A DNA stretch of 14,477 bases from Anaerolineae bacterium. Its GTDB lineage: Bacteria; Chloroflexota; Anaerolineae; B4-G1; SLSP01. Shown piece by piece: positions 14,036 through 14,477 of this stretch. Under the pieces are notes generated by a model that was not told the origin of the DNA, did not search any database, and worked only from the letters and a program-made list of their open reading frames with translations. The position numbers and the translations under genes were made by a program. The DNA is taken from assembly GCA_016934645.1 (NCBI GenBank), contig JAFGSL010000368.1, positions 1 through 14,477 on the forward strand, given 5' to 3'. The stretch's first letter is position 1. Every line of letters begins with the position of its first letter.

Positions 14036-14477
14036 GCTTTGCCCTGATTTTAGCCAGCATCTCGTTTCTGATGGTCGTCTTTTGGGGCGGCCCCTACATC
14101 GGCTTACTCAAACGCTGGCACGTCGGCAAACGCATCCGCATCGACGGACCGAGCGGGCATCAGACCAAAATGGGGACGCCCACCATGGGTGGCGCTCTCA
14201 TTACTATCCCAGTTATCCTGATCACGCTGGCCTTGAACATTTACAATCTTATCGGCAACACAGTCTTAGGCCGCTCAATCCTGGTACCGTTGGGGGTAAT
14301 GATCGCTTACGGCGTGCTTGGGGCGCTCGATGATTGGGCCGGGGTAAAGGGTGTGCGGCGTGGTGAGGGCTTCACCGCCCGGTTTAAGATGGAGATCGAA
14401 CTGGTGCTCACGTTTGTTGTCGCCCTGGTGATGTATTATGGGCTGGATCTACACAGCATCGCCATCCCCGGCATCCC
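14032..14477 (+). CDS. mraY: phospho-N-acetylmuramoyl-pentapeptide transferase MraY (3' truncated by window end)
   Basis: Starting at GTG 14032, 148 full codons are present before the window ends. MraY moves phospho-MurNAc-pentapeptide onto undecaprenyl phosphate to make lipid I in the inner membrane. Seen: a first membrane helix (about 3-24), the signature IRIDGPSGHQTKMGTPTMGG (35-54), a second helix (about 55-75), a third (about 81-98) ending in the catalytic GALDDW with Asp100-Asp101, and FTARFKMEIELVL (114-126) leading into a fourth. AAGGAGG (14021-14027), 4 nt upstream, and the GTGA overlap with murF fix the start. After the Asp pair the sequence reads DDWAGV, where many MraY proteins have DDxxK. 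Confidence 0.94.
   Translation, partial: MSFALILASISFLMVVFWGGPYIGLLKRWHVGKRIRIDGPSGHQTKMGTPTMGGALITIPVILITLALNIYNLIGNTVLGRSILVPLGVMIAYGVLGALDDWAGVKGVRRGEGFTARFKMEIELVLTFVVALVMYYGLDLHSIAIPGI

Overview
The window looks like a chromosomal segment of a GC-rich, peptidoglycan-making bacterium, most likely a member of the Chloroflexota (Anaerolineae-like). That is an inference from a ferredoxin-linked 2-oxoacid oxidoreductase, a Pro/Thr-rich lipoprotein, a NurA-type nuclease paired with a HAS-barrel protein, and the style of the dcw cluster. No 16S or other decisive marker is present. No rRNA, tRNA, CRISPR array, transposase or integrase was seen, and no intergenic stretch exceeds 300 bases.

Left part (1-3254, all +): the C-terminal end of a 2-oxoacid:ferredoxin oxidoreductase beta subunit is followed 2 nt later by a six- to seven-helix membrane protein of the YwaF/TIGR02206 type. 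A near-perfect hairpin built of 9-nt units comes next. Then comes a tRNA-dihydrouridine synthase homologue whose catalytic cysteine position is tyrosine, and an unrecognised two-domain protein with a Pro-rich linker.

Middle part (3255-5787): a terminator-like stem and a cluster of overlapping inverted repeats precede a complete S9 dipeptidyl-peptidase (DPP IV-like). This gene converges on a minus-strand group, and a second 9-nt-unit hairpin lies between them.

Minus-strand group (8763 down to 5788): nurA, then a stand-alone HAS-barrel protein without the HerA ATPase, then a lipoprotein with two FxLYD-like beta domains. nurA and the HAS-barrel gene plausibly belong together in DNA-end processing. 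The lipoprotein may be only a neighbour.

Right part (8764-14477): nurA and mraZ diverge from a 251-bp region holding a good promoter for each direction. Four TGGNN boxes spaced exactly 10 nt apart, the MraZ operator pattern, sit at the predicted mraZ transcription start. The dcw cell-wall/division operon follows as mraZ, rsmH, ftsL-like, ftsI, murF and mraY (cut by the window end), tightly packed and partly overlapping. murE is missing from its usual place between ftsI and murF. MraZ should repress the operon, RsmH methylates 16S rRNA, FtsL and FtsI act in septal peptidoglycan synthesis, and MurF and MraY make the UDP-MurNAc-pentapeptide and lipid I precursors.

A recurring oddity is that at least five spacers are made of degenerate short-period repeats (7-15 nt units), each with a different unit. 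In one case (10466-10493) they fill the whole gap between two essential genes.
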